55,145 bases of DNA from an uncultured Mycoplasmatota bacterium (GCA_946413985.1 CAMKMS010000004.1:1-55145); one strand, 5' to 3'; shown: positions 29,707 through 40,110, numbered from the stretch's first letter. Program-made: numbers and translations. Notes: generated by a model not told the origin, from the letters alone.

Positions 29707-31851
29707 ATGAATTTTGGAAGTTATAGTGAATTAGAAAAAGAAATAGATCGTTTAAAAAATAATCTTGAGAAATCATTAGAATATAAAAAAGTTGCTGAAA
29801 ATTCTTCTAGTCTACATTTTGATGATAAAGCTAAGTCTTTGAATCGTTTAGAAGGTGAAATTAATTCTTTAGAAAATCAAATTAAATCATTAGAAGAAAT
29901 ACAAAAAGCTTATAATGAATATATTGATAATCTAAAAGAAATACAAGATTTATATAATAGTATAGAAAAAGTAGATAATTTAGAAGAAAAATTAAATTCA
30001 TTAAGAGACAAAGTTAGTAAAGCAAAATCATTATTGCCTGAATCATTATTAAAAGAAGCTATGCAAAAGATTCAAGAGTATATTAAAACTCGAAATAATA
30101 ATGTAGTTAAGCCAAAAATTGAATTTCATGAAAATGAATTTCAAGTAAGCTTTAAAGAAGAAATAGACAAATTGGTCTCACAAATGAACAACATTCTTAA
30201 AGATAAATCTGTAGAGGAACTTCGTTATGGAGATTTAATAAATTCTAAAAATGATTTACTTAGATTAATTCCTGTAAAAGAAGAATTGTTCTCACGAATA
30301 AAAGCTTCTCAAAAACTTATTGATAAAGCAACGTATGAAGAATTGATGAGTCAGAATGTATTAATAACTAAAAAAATTGATGAATCAATGAAGAGTATTG
30401 ATGCAAATAAAAGAGAAAGAGATGCAATAAAAAAATTAATTAATAAAGAATTAAAAGATGATAAAAAGAAAATTAGTATTTTAGATAAAAAGAGAAATGA
30501 ATTTGAAGATAAAGTCAATAATCCTGAAAAGTACAAGTTATCTCAAGAAGAAGTTGATAAGTTAATATTTGCTTTAAAGGTAATTAGTGATGATAGAAAT
30601 ATGCTTATTGGTAGGGTTCGTGAGTTAAATGTAAATTTAAATAGGGTAAATGATGGAATAGCAATAAAAAAAGAATTTAAAGACAGTTTATTAGTAGAAC
30701 CTAAAACAAAATCAGATTTTAAGGCTTTTGAATTATCTAACCCAAAACCAAAACCTAAAGCTAAACCAGAGCCATCTAAAACTCAAAATGGAAATTCATC
30801 ATCATCTTCATCAACAAAGCCAGCACCAGATAATAAAGCTCCTGTAAAGGGTTCAGAAGAAAAAAGAAAAACTGGTGAAAAAGAAATTCCTAAAGCAGTA
30901 AATCCTAATTCAATAGAAGATTTAATCAAAAATGGAAAATTACCAAGATTTTTAGATTTTGATAATTTAAAGAAAATATTTTATGCATTGAATATTCCAG
31001 TAAAAGATAAAAATACTGTTTTGAATCCTGAACAAATTGATAGATTACAAAATGATCATGAGATTCAAGTATTATTGTTGTGTGAAAAAGTATATGATCG
31101 AAACGAAAAGAAAGTTTCAGAATATGATTTATTAATTAGTAAATATGAGTCTATATTAAAAGACAAGATGAAAAACCATGATCATATTAAGAATTTTAGT
31201 CCTGCTTATATTCAAAAAGTACAAAATTTATTAGGTAAATTAAAGTATGAAAGAGCTATGTATATTGAAAGAAATCAAAGACTTAAAGCTAATCTAAAGA
31301 TTGGTAATCTTGATTTAGAATATAGTGGAAAGAATGTTCTAGCGAATATTGATGATAAAAATAATGCAATGCTTTTAGATACTGTTGCTTCAGTTAAAAA
31401 TGATAAATTGAGATCTAAATATCAAAAATTAGATGGATTAAGAGAGAAAAAATATAAAAGCAAGTTTAGAAATAAAATTCAAGAAAAAAGAATTCAAAAA
31501 GTTCTAAAAAGAATAGAAGAATTAAAGTCTAAAAAGGCAGCAATAGCATCTAAACAAACTCAAATTATTAATTCAAATACTGATTTATACATAAAGAAAG
31601 TTACTGAAAGATTACAAAAATACTTAAATAGGCAAAATAGTATAGAACGTAGTGTTGATAAGATTAATGATATTGGTGAAAGAATTGAGATGAATCATCA
31701 AGAAAGAAAAGATTTATTAGATGATTATAGAAAAGAACCAAATTTTTTAGATAAAATGAGTATTGCTTTTGAAGATGGTAGATTAGAAAGAGAAACTGAT
31801 AGGTTAGAAACTCAAAGAGATATCGAAAATTTAATTGGTAGATTAAGATAA
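29707..31851 (+). CDS. Coiled-coil protein of unknown function with a central Pro/Lys/Ser-rich linker
   Basis: Long heptad-like Lys/Glu/Leu stretches and linker KPKPKAKPEPSKTQNGNSSSSSSTKPAPDNKAPVKG. Confidence 0.7.
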   Translation: MNFGSYSELEKEIDRLKNNLEKSLEYKKVAENSSSLHFDDKAKSLNRLEGEINSLENQIKSLEEIQKAYNEYIDNLKEIQDLYNSIEKVDNLEEKLNSLRDKVSKAKSLLPESLLKEAMQKIQEYIKTRNNNVVKPKIEFHENEFQVSFKEEIDKLVSQMNNILKDKSVEELRYGDLINSKNDLLRLIPVKEELFSRIKASQKLIDKATYEELMSQNVLITKKIDESMKSIDANKRERDAIKKLINKELKDDKKKISILDKKRNEFEDKVNNPEKYKLSQEEVDKLIFALKVISDDRNMLIGRVRELNVNLNRVNDGIAIKKEFKDSLLVEPKTKSDFKAFELSNPKPKPKAKPEPSKTQNGNSSSSSSTKPAPDNKAPVKGSEEKRKTGEKEIPKAVNPNSIEDLIKNGKLPRFLDFDNLKKIFYALNIPVKDKNTVLNPEQIDRLQNDHEIQVLLLCEKVYDRNEKKVSEYDLLISKYESILKDKMKNHDHIKNFSPAYIQKVQNLLGKLKYERAMYIERNQRLKANLKIGNLDLEYSGKNVLANIDDKNNAMLLDTVASVKNDKLRSKYQKLDGLREKKYKSKFRNKIQEKRIQKVLKRIEELKSKKAAIASKQTQIINSNTDLYIKKVTERLQKYLNRQNSIERSVDKINDIGERIEMNHQERKDLLDDYRKEPNFLDKMSIAFEDGRLERETDRLETQRDIENLIGRLR

Positions 31852-31880
31852 AAAAATGTTTCCAAATGGAAACATTTTTT
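31851..31880. terminator. Bidirectional terminator between convergent genes
   Basis: AAAAAATGTTTCC-AAAT-GGAAACATTTTTT. Confidence 0.85.
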
Positions 31881-33222
31881 ATATACCAAGAACAGAAACT
31901 GCAATTTTAAAGTAAATAAATAATGAAACTGCATCTACTATTGTTGTTATAAATGGACTAGCCATTACAGCAGGGTCAAACTTCATTTTTTTTGCAATCA
32001 TTGGAAGAGAACATCCAATTACTTTAGCAACACATACTGTTAGAACAAGAGTTGAACATACAACTATAGCAACTTTAGTTGTTACTTTATCAATAAATAA
32101 TAGTTTTAAAAAATTGGCTGCTGCTAGTGTTAATCCAACGAAAAATGATACTCTTAATTCTTTAAATATTACTTTTAATATATCTTTAAATTCTACATCA
32201 TTAAGTGATAAACTACGAATTATTGTGGCTGAAGCTTGACCTCCAGCATTACCGCCAGTATCCATAATCATTGGAATAAATGCAGTAAGTATTACCATTG
32301 CTGCAAGACTTTCTTCATAATGCTGAATTATTTTTCCAGTGAAAGTAGCAGATACCATTAAAAGAAGTAACCATGGAATTCTACTTTTCCAAATATCAAA
32401 TATTGATTGCTTTAAATATGATTTTTCAGTAGGTAAGATTGCGTTCATTTTTTCGATATCTTCTGTTGCTTCTTCTTCAATAATATCAACAACATCATCG
32501 ATAGTTACAATACCTACAAGTTTATTTTCTGAATCAACTACTGGAACAGATGTTAAATCGTAATCCATTATAAAATTTGCTACTTCTTCTTGATCCATTA
32601 GAGTATTAACTGAAAGAACATCGCTATCCATAATATCAGATATCATAACATCATCATTATGTACTATTAAATCTTTTAATTGTATTGTTCCAATTAACTT
32701 TCTTGATTTATCTGTAATAAATATAGTTTCAATAGTTTCTGTTTCGTCATATTCTTGTCTTATTATTTTAGTAGCGTCTCTTACTGTATTATATTCTTTT
32801 AAATCAATATATTCAGTAGTCATTATACTACCAGCTGAATTATCTGGATATTTAAGTAGTTGATTTATATCTCTTCTTGTTTCCTTATCAACTTTATTTA
32901 ATAATCTTTTTACTACATTAGCTGGCATTTCATCAATTAAATCAGTAGCATCATCTGCTGCCATATCATTAATGATGTTTACAGCTTCTGTATCACTTAA
33001 CATACTAATTAATTTTGCTTGTGTATCAGTATCAAGATATGAAAAAACATCAGCGGCTTGCGACTTTGGAAGTAACCTAAATACTTTAATTAATTCTTTT
33101 TCTTCAAGTTCTTCTAAAATATCAGCTATATCGTGTTCATACATTTTAGATAATAAATCTTTAATTTTTGAATATTGTTTTTCATCAATTAAAACTTCTA
33201 TCTTTTCTTTCATTCTATTCAC
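31879..33222 (-). CDS. mgtE: Magnesium transporter MgtE
   Basis: MgtE N-domain, two CBS domains (VPVVDSENKLVGIVTIDDVVDIIEEE), TM domain with MDTGGNAGGQASATIIRSL. Confidence 0.96.
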   Translation of the reverse strand: MNRMKEKIEVLIDEKQYSKIKDLLSKMYEHDIADILEELEEKELIKVFRLLPKSQAADVFSYLDTDTQAKLISMLSDTEAVNIINDMAADDATDLIDEMPANVVKRLLNKVDKETRRDINQLLKYPDNSAGSIMTTEYIDLKEYNTVRDATKIIRQEYDETETIETIFITDKSRKLIGTIQLKDLIVHNDDVMISDIMDSDVLSVNTLMDQEEVANFIMDYDLTSVPVVDSENKLVGIVTIDDVVDIIEEEATEDIEKMNAILPTEKSYLKQSIFDIWKSRIPWLLLLMVSATFTGKIIQHYEESLAAMVILTAFIPMIMDTGGNAGGQASATIIRSLSLNDVEFKDILKVIFKELRVSFFVGLTLAAANFLKLLFIDKVTTKVAIVVCSTLVLTVCVAKVIGCSLPMIAKKMKFDPAVMASPFITTIVDAVSLFIYFKIAVSVLGI

Positions 33223-33330
33223 CGCCTTTATTCGCTTAAATTATACAAAAAAAATACTCTGAATGCAAAACTTTTTTATTCACTTTACTTTTTATGTTAT
33301 AATTATTTAGATGAAAGAGGTAAAAAGTAT

Positions 33331-34035
33331 ATGAATAATGGTATTCCAAATCATGTCGCAATTATAATGGATGGAAATGGTAGATGGGCAACAAAACAAG
33401 GTAAAAAAAGAACTGATGGACATTATGCCGGATATAAAAGACTTAAAAAAACAGCACTTTACATTTTAAGTAAGGGAGTTAAATATTTAAGTGTATTTGC
33501 TTTTTCAACAGAAAACTTTGGAAGAAGTAGTGAAGAAGTAGGTTACTTAATGGATCTTTTTGTAAAAGCATTCAAGAAAGAAAGAACATTTTTTAAAGAT
33601 AATAATATTAAAGTATTATTTTCAGGACGTAAGAAACCACTTAGTGATGATGTTTTAAAAATCATAGATATAATACAAGAAGACACTAAAGATTGTAGTG
33701 GTGGAGTATTTAATGTATGCTTAAATTATGGAGCACAGGCTGAAATAGTAGATGCAACTAAGAAAATAGCACAACTTTATAAAGAAGATAAAATTAGTCT
33801 AGATGATATTGATACAAATACATATTATCATTATTTATATAATGATTTACCACCAGTTGATTTAATGATAAGAACAAGCGGTGAAATTAGAATAAGTAAT
33901 TTTATGTTATATAGTTTAAGCTATGCTGAGTTATATTTTACAAGTACATGTTTTCCAGATTTTGATGAAAAAGAGTTTGATAAAGCTTTAGAAGATTATC
34001 AAAATAGAAATATTACAAAAGGTAAAATAAAATAA
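33331..34035 (+). CDS. uppS: Isoprenyl transferase (undecaprenyl diphosphate synthase)
   Basis: HVAIIMDGNGRWA, GYKRLKKT, LSVFAFSTENFGRS, DLMIRTSGEIRISNFMLYSLSYAELYFT. Confidence 0.97.
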   Translation: MNNGIPNHVAIIMDGNGRWATKQGKKRTDGHYAGYKRLKKTALYILSKGVKYLSVFAFSTENFGRSSEEVGYLMDLFVKAFKKERTFFKDNNIKVLFSGRKKPLSDDVLKIIDIIQEDTKDCSGGVFNVCLNYGAQAEIVDATKKIAQLYKEDKISLDDIDTNTYYHYLYNDLPPVDLMIRTSGEIRISNFMLYSLSYAELYFTSTCFPDFDEKEFDKALEDYQNRNITKGKIK

Positions 34036-34059
34036 AGGATATAAATCCTTTATTTTTTT
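34031..34059 (+). terminator. Terminator after uppS
   Basis: AATAAAGGAT-ATAA-ATCCTTTATTTTTTT. Confidence 0.7.
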
Positions 34060-35933
34060 CTTAATTCTAAGTATTTTATAAATCCAAGAAGAATATTCTT
34101 AACATTTTGATTAATATTAGAAGATAATAGTTTTTCTTTTGATTCACTAAATAAACTTATCATTTTATTATTAGCATATTCTAGTGCACCAGAAATAGTT
34201 AATAATTCTTTAACTTTATTATATTCTTTATTTGTAATATTTTTCTTTCCATATATTTTTAGTAGTTCATCTAAATATTCTTTTTTATTTGTTTTTATAT
34301 AAGAATATAAAATAGTTTGTTTAAATTCTTCTATATCAGAATAATTTGGTTTACCAATTACATCCGTACTACTAAATACTCCAATAATATCATCTTTTAT
34401 TTGAAAAGCTATTCCAAGTGGTAATAAAACATTTTTCATTTCTTCAATATCTTTATCTTTATTATTAGATAAAATCATTCCTAAAGTAAATGGACCTACT
34501 ATAGTATAAATTGAAGTTTTTAATCTATATATTTCCATTATATCTTCTTCATTTAATTTATGATTTTTATCATTTTTTTCGATATATGGAAGATATACAT
34601 CAAGAATTTCTCCTTTAACAGTATCAATGACTATATTATTGTAGGTAGTTAATATTTTAGTTAGATTCTTATTATTCTTATAATGTGAAATAATGTAATT
34701 ATTAATATAATATAAACCAATATCTCCTAGACACAATGCAAGTGAAGTAGGGGTATTATCATTTTCCATATTCTTAAATTCATCTTTATATAATTCATGA
34801 ATAGTTTTTTTACCACGTCTCAAAGAACCATTATCAATAATATCATCATGAATTAAAATGGATGTTTCAAATGCTTCATATGATGAAGCTAGAGCTATTG
34901 CTTTATCATCATTTTTTAATGTTTTATAGCCAAGATCTATTAAAGTACCACGAATACATTTACCATCAAAATTCATATAAGTGAATTTGTCTAAAGCATC
35001 TTTTACTATTTTATTATTATTTCCTGATGTAACTACTTTATTAAACTTAATTAATTCTTTTTCTATATCTTTTTTTCTATTAGTATAATATATATAAAAT
35101 TCAAGTAAATTTGCATATTCTAATATTTGATTTTTCATAGTAGAAGCTCCACCAGTAAAACCAATTTTATCCGATAATTTGAATTTTTTTGTTTTTATAA
35201 AATCATAAAATTCTTCTATTTCACTAAAGAAATAAGTATCACATACTTTTTTACATTCATTATATAATTCTTTTGTATTTGAACTATTTTTTCCACCAAT
35301 AACAATCATCATATTCATATTTCGAGCTAACTCTATACTTGATAATTGGATTAGTTTTTGATAATTACAAATAGTATCTTTGAATTCATATTTAATCTTA
35401 TTTTTGTCCATATATTGTTTTAGATTATTAACATCTTCTGTACTAACAGTAGTTTGAGATACTAAATAGTAGTAAGTATTTTGATTAAGTAATTTATAGT
35501 CTTCTTCATTTTCAATAATAATAGCATTATTATCACACCATCCATTAGTAGCAATTACTTCTGGGTGAAGTTTTTTACCAACAATTATTATCTTATAATC
35601 TTTTTTCTTTTCTAGTACAATATCATGCACTTTTTTAACATTAATACATGTAGCATCATAATAAGTAATTCCATGATTATCTAAATAATCAAAGGTACTT
35701 TTAGGTTCACCATGTGCTCTAATTATTACAATATCATCCTTAGTTAAATTATCTAGGTTATCAATTATTTTAATACCTATTTTATTAAGTTCATTCACAA
35801 CGTAATTATTATGTAATATTTCTTTATAAATATAGACATTTTTATTCTTGTTTTCTTTTTTAACTTTTATTGCCAAATCAATTGCATTATTAGCGCCACT
35901 ACAAGTACCATAGATTTTAGGAAAATATATCAT
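34050..35933 (-). CDS. Fusion protein: IspH (HMBPP reductase) N-terminus and trans-polyprenyl diphosphate synthase C-terminus
   Basis: IspH motifs CSGANNAIDLAIK, VIIRAHGEP, DATCINVKKVHDIV, HPEVIATNGW, QTTVSTEDV, TICN, GFTGGAST, then prenyl-synthase motifs GKCIRGTLI, LIHDDIIDNGSLRRGK, FQIKDDIIGVF in one uninterrupted 627-aa ORF. Confidence 0.93.
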   Translation of the reverse strand: MIYFPKIYGTCSGANNAIDLAIKVKKENKNKNVYIYKEILHNNYVVNELNKIGIKIIDNLDNLTKDDIVIIRAHGEPKSTFDYLDNHGITYYDATCINVKKVHDIVLEKKKDYKIIIVGKKLHPEVIATNGWCDNNAIIIENEEDYKLLNQNTYYYLVSQTTVSTEDVNNLKQYMDKNKIKYEFKDTICNYQKLIQLSSIELARNMNMMIVIGGKNSSNTKELYNECKKVCDTYFFSEIEEFYDFIKTKKFKLSDKIGFTGGASTMKNQILEYANLLEFYIYYTNRKKDIEKELIKFNKVVTSGNNNKIVKDALDKFTYMNFDGKCIRGTLIDLGYKTLKNDDKAIALASSYEAFETSILIHDDIIDNGSLRRGKKTIHELYKDEFKNMENDNTPTSLALCLGDIGLYYINNYIISHYKNNKNLTKILTTYNNIVIDTVKGEILDVYLPYIEKNDKNHKLNEEDIMEIYRLKTSIYTIVGPFTLGMILSNNKDKDIEEMKNVLLPLGIAFQIKDDIIGVFSSTDVIGKPNYSDIEEFKQTILYSYIKTNKKEYLDELLKIYGKKNITNKEYNKVKELLTISGALEYANNKMISLFSESKEKLLSSNINQNVKNILLGFIKYLELRKK

Positions 35934-36039
35934 AGTACACCTCTCTTAACTAGATTATATCATAAATAATTATTGTAAAGTATACAATATAATATTTTAA
36001 AAATATTAATTATATTATATTATTTAATAGGTAATATAG

Positions 36040-36660
36040 ATGAGTGATATTTTTAATAAAATAAATGAATGGTCATATCAAAGATTTGCTAGATTTTTTG
36101 GAATAGTTAAACCGTCAGATATAGAATTTGATAATAAGATGAAAAAAATATATGATTTAATTATTAATGAAAAAGTTGAAGATTTAGATTTTATCACCAA
36201 AGATTCAGGGTGTAGTTTTGATGAATGTGTTTTAAAAATTAGATATTTAAAAAATAAAAGATTAATAGGTGACTATTATATAGATATACCAAATAAAATA
36301 ATTAAAGAATGTAGTTCTGAAGATGAAATTCTATTACAAAAATATGTCCCTTATATTTATAATAAGCATTTACAAATCAATGAGATCGCTCTTAGACTTC
36401 CTAATACTTCTATTAATAACTTAGATGTGATGCAAGAAAGAGTTTATAAAGACATTAAGTATTTAAATGATAAAGGATTATTAAATGGCATTTCATTTGA
36501 TGAAGTTGATAAAAAAATAGTGTATTACACAATTGAAAAACATAAAAATGAAGCAGATACTATTACAATTAATTGCCCTAATTGTGGTGCTATCAACGAT
36601 GTTAATAGACATGGAAAAGTAAGATGTGCTTATTGTAAATCTATAATAGAAGATAAATAA
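36040..36660 (+). CDS. Hypothetical protein with winged-helix-like segments and a C-terminal zinc ribbon
   Basis: C-terminal CPNCGAINDVNRHGKVRCAYCKSIIE. Confidence 0.7.
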   Translation: MSDIFNKINEWSYQRFARFFGIVKPSDIEFDNKMKKIYDLIINEKVEDLDFITKDSGCSFDECVLKIRYLKNKRLIGDYYIDIPNKIIKECSSEDEILLQKYVPYIYNKHLQINEIALRLPNTSINNLDVMQERVYKDIKYLNDKGLLNGISFDEVDKKIVYYTIEKHKNEADTITINCPNCGAINDVNRHGKVRCAYCKSIIEDK

Positions 36661-36690
36661 AAAATGACTATATTAAAATAGTCATTTTTA
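36661..36690 (+). terminator. Rho-independent terminator
   Basis: AAAATGACTAT-ATTAAA-ATAGTCATTTTTA. Confidence 0.75.
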
Positions 36691-36740
36691 TTGTTAAAAA
36701 AGTAATTATTTGTTAAAATATATATAAGGGAAGTGAGAGT

Positions 36741-36989
36741 ATGAAAATGGATGAAACTACTATTGTAGATACAAAAACAATTATTGATGAAAATATGAAG
36801 AAAGAATTAATTAACGTAAGTAAAGATTTGGAAGAAAGAGGTTATGAACCAGTTAAACAAATAGTGGCATATCTTGTTAGTGGTGATCCTGGTTATATTT
36901 CTAGTTATAAAGAATGCAGAAATAGAATTACCAAATTTCAAAGAGAAGAAATACTTGAACTTATGTTGAGTAGTTTTATAAATAAATAA
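36741..36989 (+). CDS. ireB: IreB family regulatory phosphoprotein (DUF965)
   Basis: LEERGYEPVKQIVAYLVSGDPGYISSYKECRNRITKFQREEILE; upstream of ruvX. Confidence 0.88.
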   Translation: MKMDETTIVDTKTIIDENMKKELINVSKDLEERGYEPVKQIVAYLVSGDPGYISSYKECRNRITKFQREEILELMLSSFINK

Positions 36990-37411
36990 TGGTATACTTA
37001 GGTTTAGATTTAGGTAGTAAGACTTGTGGAATATCAATAAGTGATAAAACTTCTACAATAGCTAGTAGTGTTGAAGTAATAAGATATAAAGATACTAATG
37101 AATTATTACTTAATTTAGATACAATTGTATATACAAGAAATGTTGATGCGTTTGTACTTGGAAATCCTTTGAATTTAGACGGAAGTGTTTCAACAAGAAG
37201 TGAAATCACTTTTGATTTTAAAGAATTATTAGAAAGTAGATATCCAACTAAAAAAGTTTTTATGCAAGATGAAAGATTATCTACAGTAGAAGCAGAAAGG
37301 TTATTAATTAGTAATGATACTAGAAGAAAGAATAGAAAGAAAGTTATAGATAAAATAGCTTCTACGATTATATTACAGGCATTTTTGGATAAGAGGAAAA
37401 ATGAGAAATAA
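36989..37411 (+). CDS. ruvX: Holliday junction resolvase-like RuvX/YqgF
   Basis: LGLDLGSKTCGISISD, VLGNPLNLDGS, MQDERLSTVEAERLL, KVIDKIASTIILQAFLD. Confidence 0.93.
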   Translation: MVYLGLDLGSKTCGISISDKTSTIASSVEVIRYKDTNELLLNLDTIVYTRNVDAFVLGNPLNLDGSVSTRSEITFDFKELLESRYPTKKVFMQDERLSTVEAERLLISNDTRRKNRKKVIDKIASTIILQAFLDKRKNEK

Positions 37412-37661
37412 TTATATAACTTTAAAAGATAAAAATGGTAAAAAAAGAGAATATAGAGTTTTATTTGATGTAGAAAATACTAATAATAAATTAAACTATA
37501 TTGTTTATACTGATGATAAAAGAGATGATAATGGAATAGTGTCTTGTTTTGCATCAAGTTATGTTTTAAGTGATAAAGGTAATATTACTAAAATGAAAGC
37601 AATTTCTTCAGATGAAGAATTTAAAATACTTTCAAATATTTTAGAATCATTAGAAAAATAG
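37401..37661 (+). CDS. DUF1292 protein (YrzB-like)
   Basis: ireB-ruvX-yrzB order; ITLKDKNGKKREYRVLFDVEN...NYIVYTDD. Confidence 0.8.
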   Translation: MRNNYITLKDKNGKKREYRVLFDVENTNNKLNYIVYTDDKRDDNGIVSCFASSYVLSDKGNITKMKAISSDEEFKILSNILESLEK

Positions 37662-37682
37662 TTATAATCAAAGGTGTGTTTT

Positions 37683-38750
37683 ATGAAAAAAATAATAGGT
37701 TTATTAGTTCTTTTAATTATAATGGGATGTGCTTTATTTTTAACATATAATCATTTATTAACATCTCCAAATAATGATGGAACTAAAGTTAAAGTATATA
37801 TAGATGAAGGACAAACATATAGTACCATAGGTTCTTTATTAAAAGAAAAGGGTATTATAAGAAATGAACTTGCATATAAGATATATGTTAAGTTGAATGA
37901 AACAAAAGATTTAGAATTTGGTGAATATGAAATAAGTAATAATCTTAGTGTTATGGATGTTATTAAAGAGTTAGAAAAAGGTAGTAATACAACAGCAGAA
38001 ACAATAACAGTAACTTTTTATGAAGGAAAGAATATGAGAAATGTAGTTAATACTATGGTTTCAAAATTTGGACTTGATGAAAAAGAAATATATAGTAAGT
38101 TAAAAGATACTACTTACTTAGATTCATTAATCAGTAAATATTGGTTTTTAAATAAAGATATTAAAAATAAGAATATCTATTATTCTTTAGAAGGATATTT
38201 ATTTCCTGATACGTATGAATTCTATACAAGTGCTACTATAGAAGATATTTTTGAAAAAATGCTTGATAATATGGAAAGTAAATTAGAAAGTTATAAAGAA
38301 AAAATAGAAAAAAGTAAATATAGTGTTCATGAATTATTAACTCTTGCATCTATTGTTGAATTAGAAGCTGGTAATAGTAATGATAGAAAAGGTGTTTCAG
38401 GAGTATTTATAAATAGATTAAATGATGGATGGAGTCTTGGTAGTGATGTTACTACATATTATCAAGCAAAAATTGATAATTATAAAAGAGATTTAACACA
38501 AGAAGAATTATCAAAATGTGGAAGTTATAATACAAGAAATGGATGCTTAGAAGGACGCCTTCCAGTAGGTCCAATATGTAATCCAGGAATAGAGTCTATT
38601 ATTGCTGCTATTAATCCTAAAAATCATAATTATTATTATTTTGTGGCTGATAAGAATGGTAAAACTTATTTTAATAAAACTTATGATGATCACTCAAGTA
38701 CAGTAAGTCAGTTAAAAAGAGATGGATTATGGATAGAGTACGAAGAGTAA
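37683..38750 (+). CDS. mltG: Endolytic transglycosylase MltG
   Basis: N-terminal TM, LASIVELEAG, VSGVFINRL, LGSDVTTYY, NTRNGCLEGRLPVGPICNPGIESIIAAINP. Confidence 0.94.
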   Translation: MKKIIGLLVLLIIMGCALFLTYNHLLTSPNNDGTKVKVYIDEGQTYSTIGSLLKEKGIIRNELAYKIYVKLNETKDLEFGEYEISNNLSVMDVIKELEKGSNTTAETITVTFYEGKNMRNVVNTMVSKFGLDEKEIYSKLKDTTYLDSLISKYWFLNKDIKNKNIYYSLEGYLFPDTYEFYTSATIEDIFEKMLDNMESKLESYKEKIEKSKYSVHELLTLASIVELEAGNSNDRKGVSGVFINRLNDGWSLGSDVTTYYQAKIDNYKRDLTQEELSKCGSYNTRNGCLEGRLPVGPICNPGIESIIAAINPKNHNYYYFVADKNGKTYFNKTYDDHSSTVSQLKRDGLWIEYEE

Positions 38751-39322
38751 TAAACGAAATAAAAGAGTATGGTATTAATAATGACGTACCAATAATGAGT
38801 GAAGAATCTATTAATACAATAAGTAGTATTATTAAAGAAAATAGTATTAAAACTATTCTAGAAATTGGAACAGCAATTGGATATTCAACTATTTGTTTTG
38901 CAAGTCTTAATCTTGATAAAATAACAAGTATTGAAAGAGATAAGGTAAGATATGAAATGGCTGTATCTAATGTAAAAAAGAGTAATCTAAATAATATTGA
39001 ATTAATATTTGATGATGCATTAAATACTAATATTAATGGTATTTATGATATGGTTATTATTGATGCTGCAAAAAGTCAAAATAAAAGATTTTTAGATAAG
39101 TTTAAAAATAATTTAAAAAAAGATGGAATAGTAATAATTGATAATTTAGATTTTCATGGATTTGTTGGTAAAAGTGGTGAAATCAAATCGAGAAATTTAA
39201 GACAAATGGTTAGAAAAATAGAAAAATTCATTGATTATCTTGATAATCAAAATGAATTTGATGTAGAATACATCGAAGTGGGAGATAAATTGGGTGTATG
39301 CAGAAGAAAGAAAAGTTTTTAA
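38729..39322 (+). CDS. SAM-dependent O-methyltransferase (YrrM/TrmR-like)
   Basis: ILEIGTAIGYSTICFA, IDAAKSQNKRFLDKF; Bacillus-like yrrLMNO-greA order. Confidence 0.87.
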   Translation: MDRVRRVINEIKEYGINNDVPIMSEESINTISSIIKENSIKTILEIGTAIGYSTICFASLNLDKITSIERDKVRYEMAVSNVKKSNLNNIELIFDDALNTNINGIYDMVIIDAAKSQNKRFLDKFKNNLKKDGIVIIDNLDFHGFVGKSGEIKSRNLRQMVRKIEKFIDYLDNQNEFDVEYIEVGDKLGVCRRKKSF

Positions 39323-40110
39323 TTATTCCAAATAAAAAAGAATTAAAGTTATATACTAAATATAACTTTAATATTTTTATTTTGCCTTTAAAAGGTTATA
39401 GTATTGGATATGATGTATATTATGATATAGATGAAATAAATGAATTATCATCTAACTATGAAATATATGTTTTAGTTAATAAATTTTTACATAAAAAAAT
39501 ATATGATTTTAAAAAATTATATCCTAAATTCAATAAAAGAATAAAGTTTATTATTGAAGATATAGGACTTGTTAATACTATTGATAAAGATAGATTTGTT
39601 TTATGGGAAAACCATATATTATCAAACTATAAAGCTATAAACTACTTATATAGTTTAGATATTAAAAATGTAGTTATTAATAATGATTTAACTATAAATG
39701 AACTTGAAACAATTATAAAAGAATGTAAGTCAAATATATACTATGGATACTTAGGTAAAAATATGATTATGTATTCAAGACGTAATTTAGTTAGTAATTT
39801 TAATAAAAATTATAATATTGATAATAATATAAATAGTTATGTTTTAAATGAAAAAGTAAGTCATAAAGAATTAGAAATATCTGACTATGAAGATGGAAGT
39901 ATTGTTAGATTTAATAAAGTATTTTGTGCATCTAAGTATTTGGATAATTTGAGTAGTTTTAATCTAATAATTGATTTAACTAATATAGATTCAAAAACTA
40001 CAGAGTTAATACTTGATAATTTATTTAATAAAAAATTATGTGATTTAATAGATTCAGACTATTACTTCTTAGAACATGATATTAAATATAAGGTGGGTGA
40101 TTTAAAATGA
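39298..40110 (+). CDS. Divergent peptidase-U32-like protein (YrrN/TrhP1 position)
   Basis: Position between the O-methyltransferase and U32 genes; low-complexity sequence with weak U32 similarity. Confidence 0.6.
   Translation: MQKKEKFLIIPNKKELKLYTKYNFNIFILPLKGYSIGYDVYYDIDEINELSSNYEIYVLVNKFLHKKIYDFKKLYPKFNKRIKFIIEDIGLVNTIDKDRFVLWENHILSNYKAINYLYSLDIKNVVINNDLTINELETIIKECKSNIYYGYLGKNMIMYSRRNLVSNFNKNYNIDNNINSYVLNEKVSHKELEISDYEDGSIVRFNKVFCASKYLDNLSSFNLIIDLTNIDSKTTELILDNLFNKKLCDLIDSDYYFLEHDIKYKVGDLK

Noticed and set aside
30351-30536. Antisense ORF 30351-30536 (-)
   Set aside because: Opposite a long coiled-coil ORF; low-complexity Ser/Leu/Phe.
39298-40110. Novel enzyme between the methyltransferase and U32 gene
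   Set aside because: Position and weak similarity fit the YrrN/TrhP1 partner of the tandem U32 pair, so treated as a diverged member.
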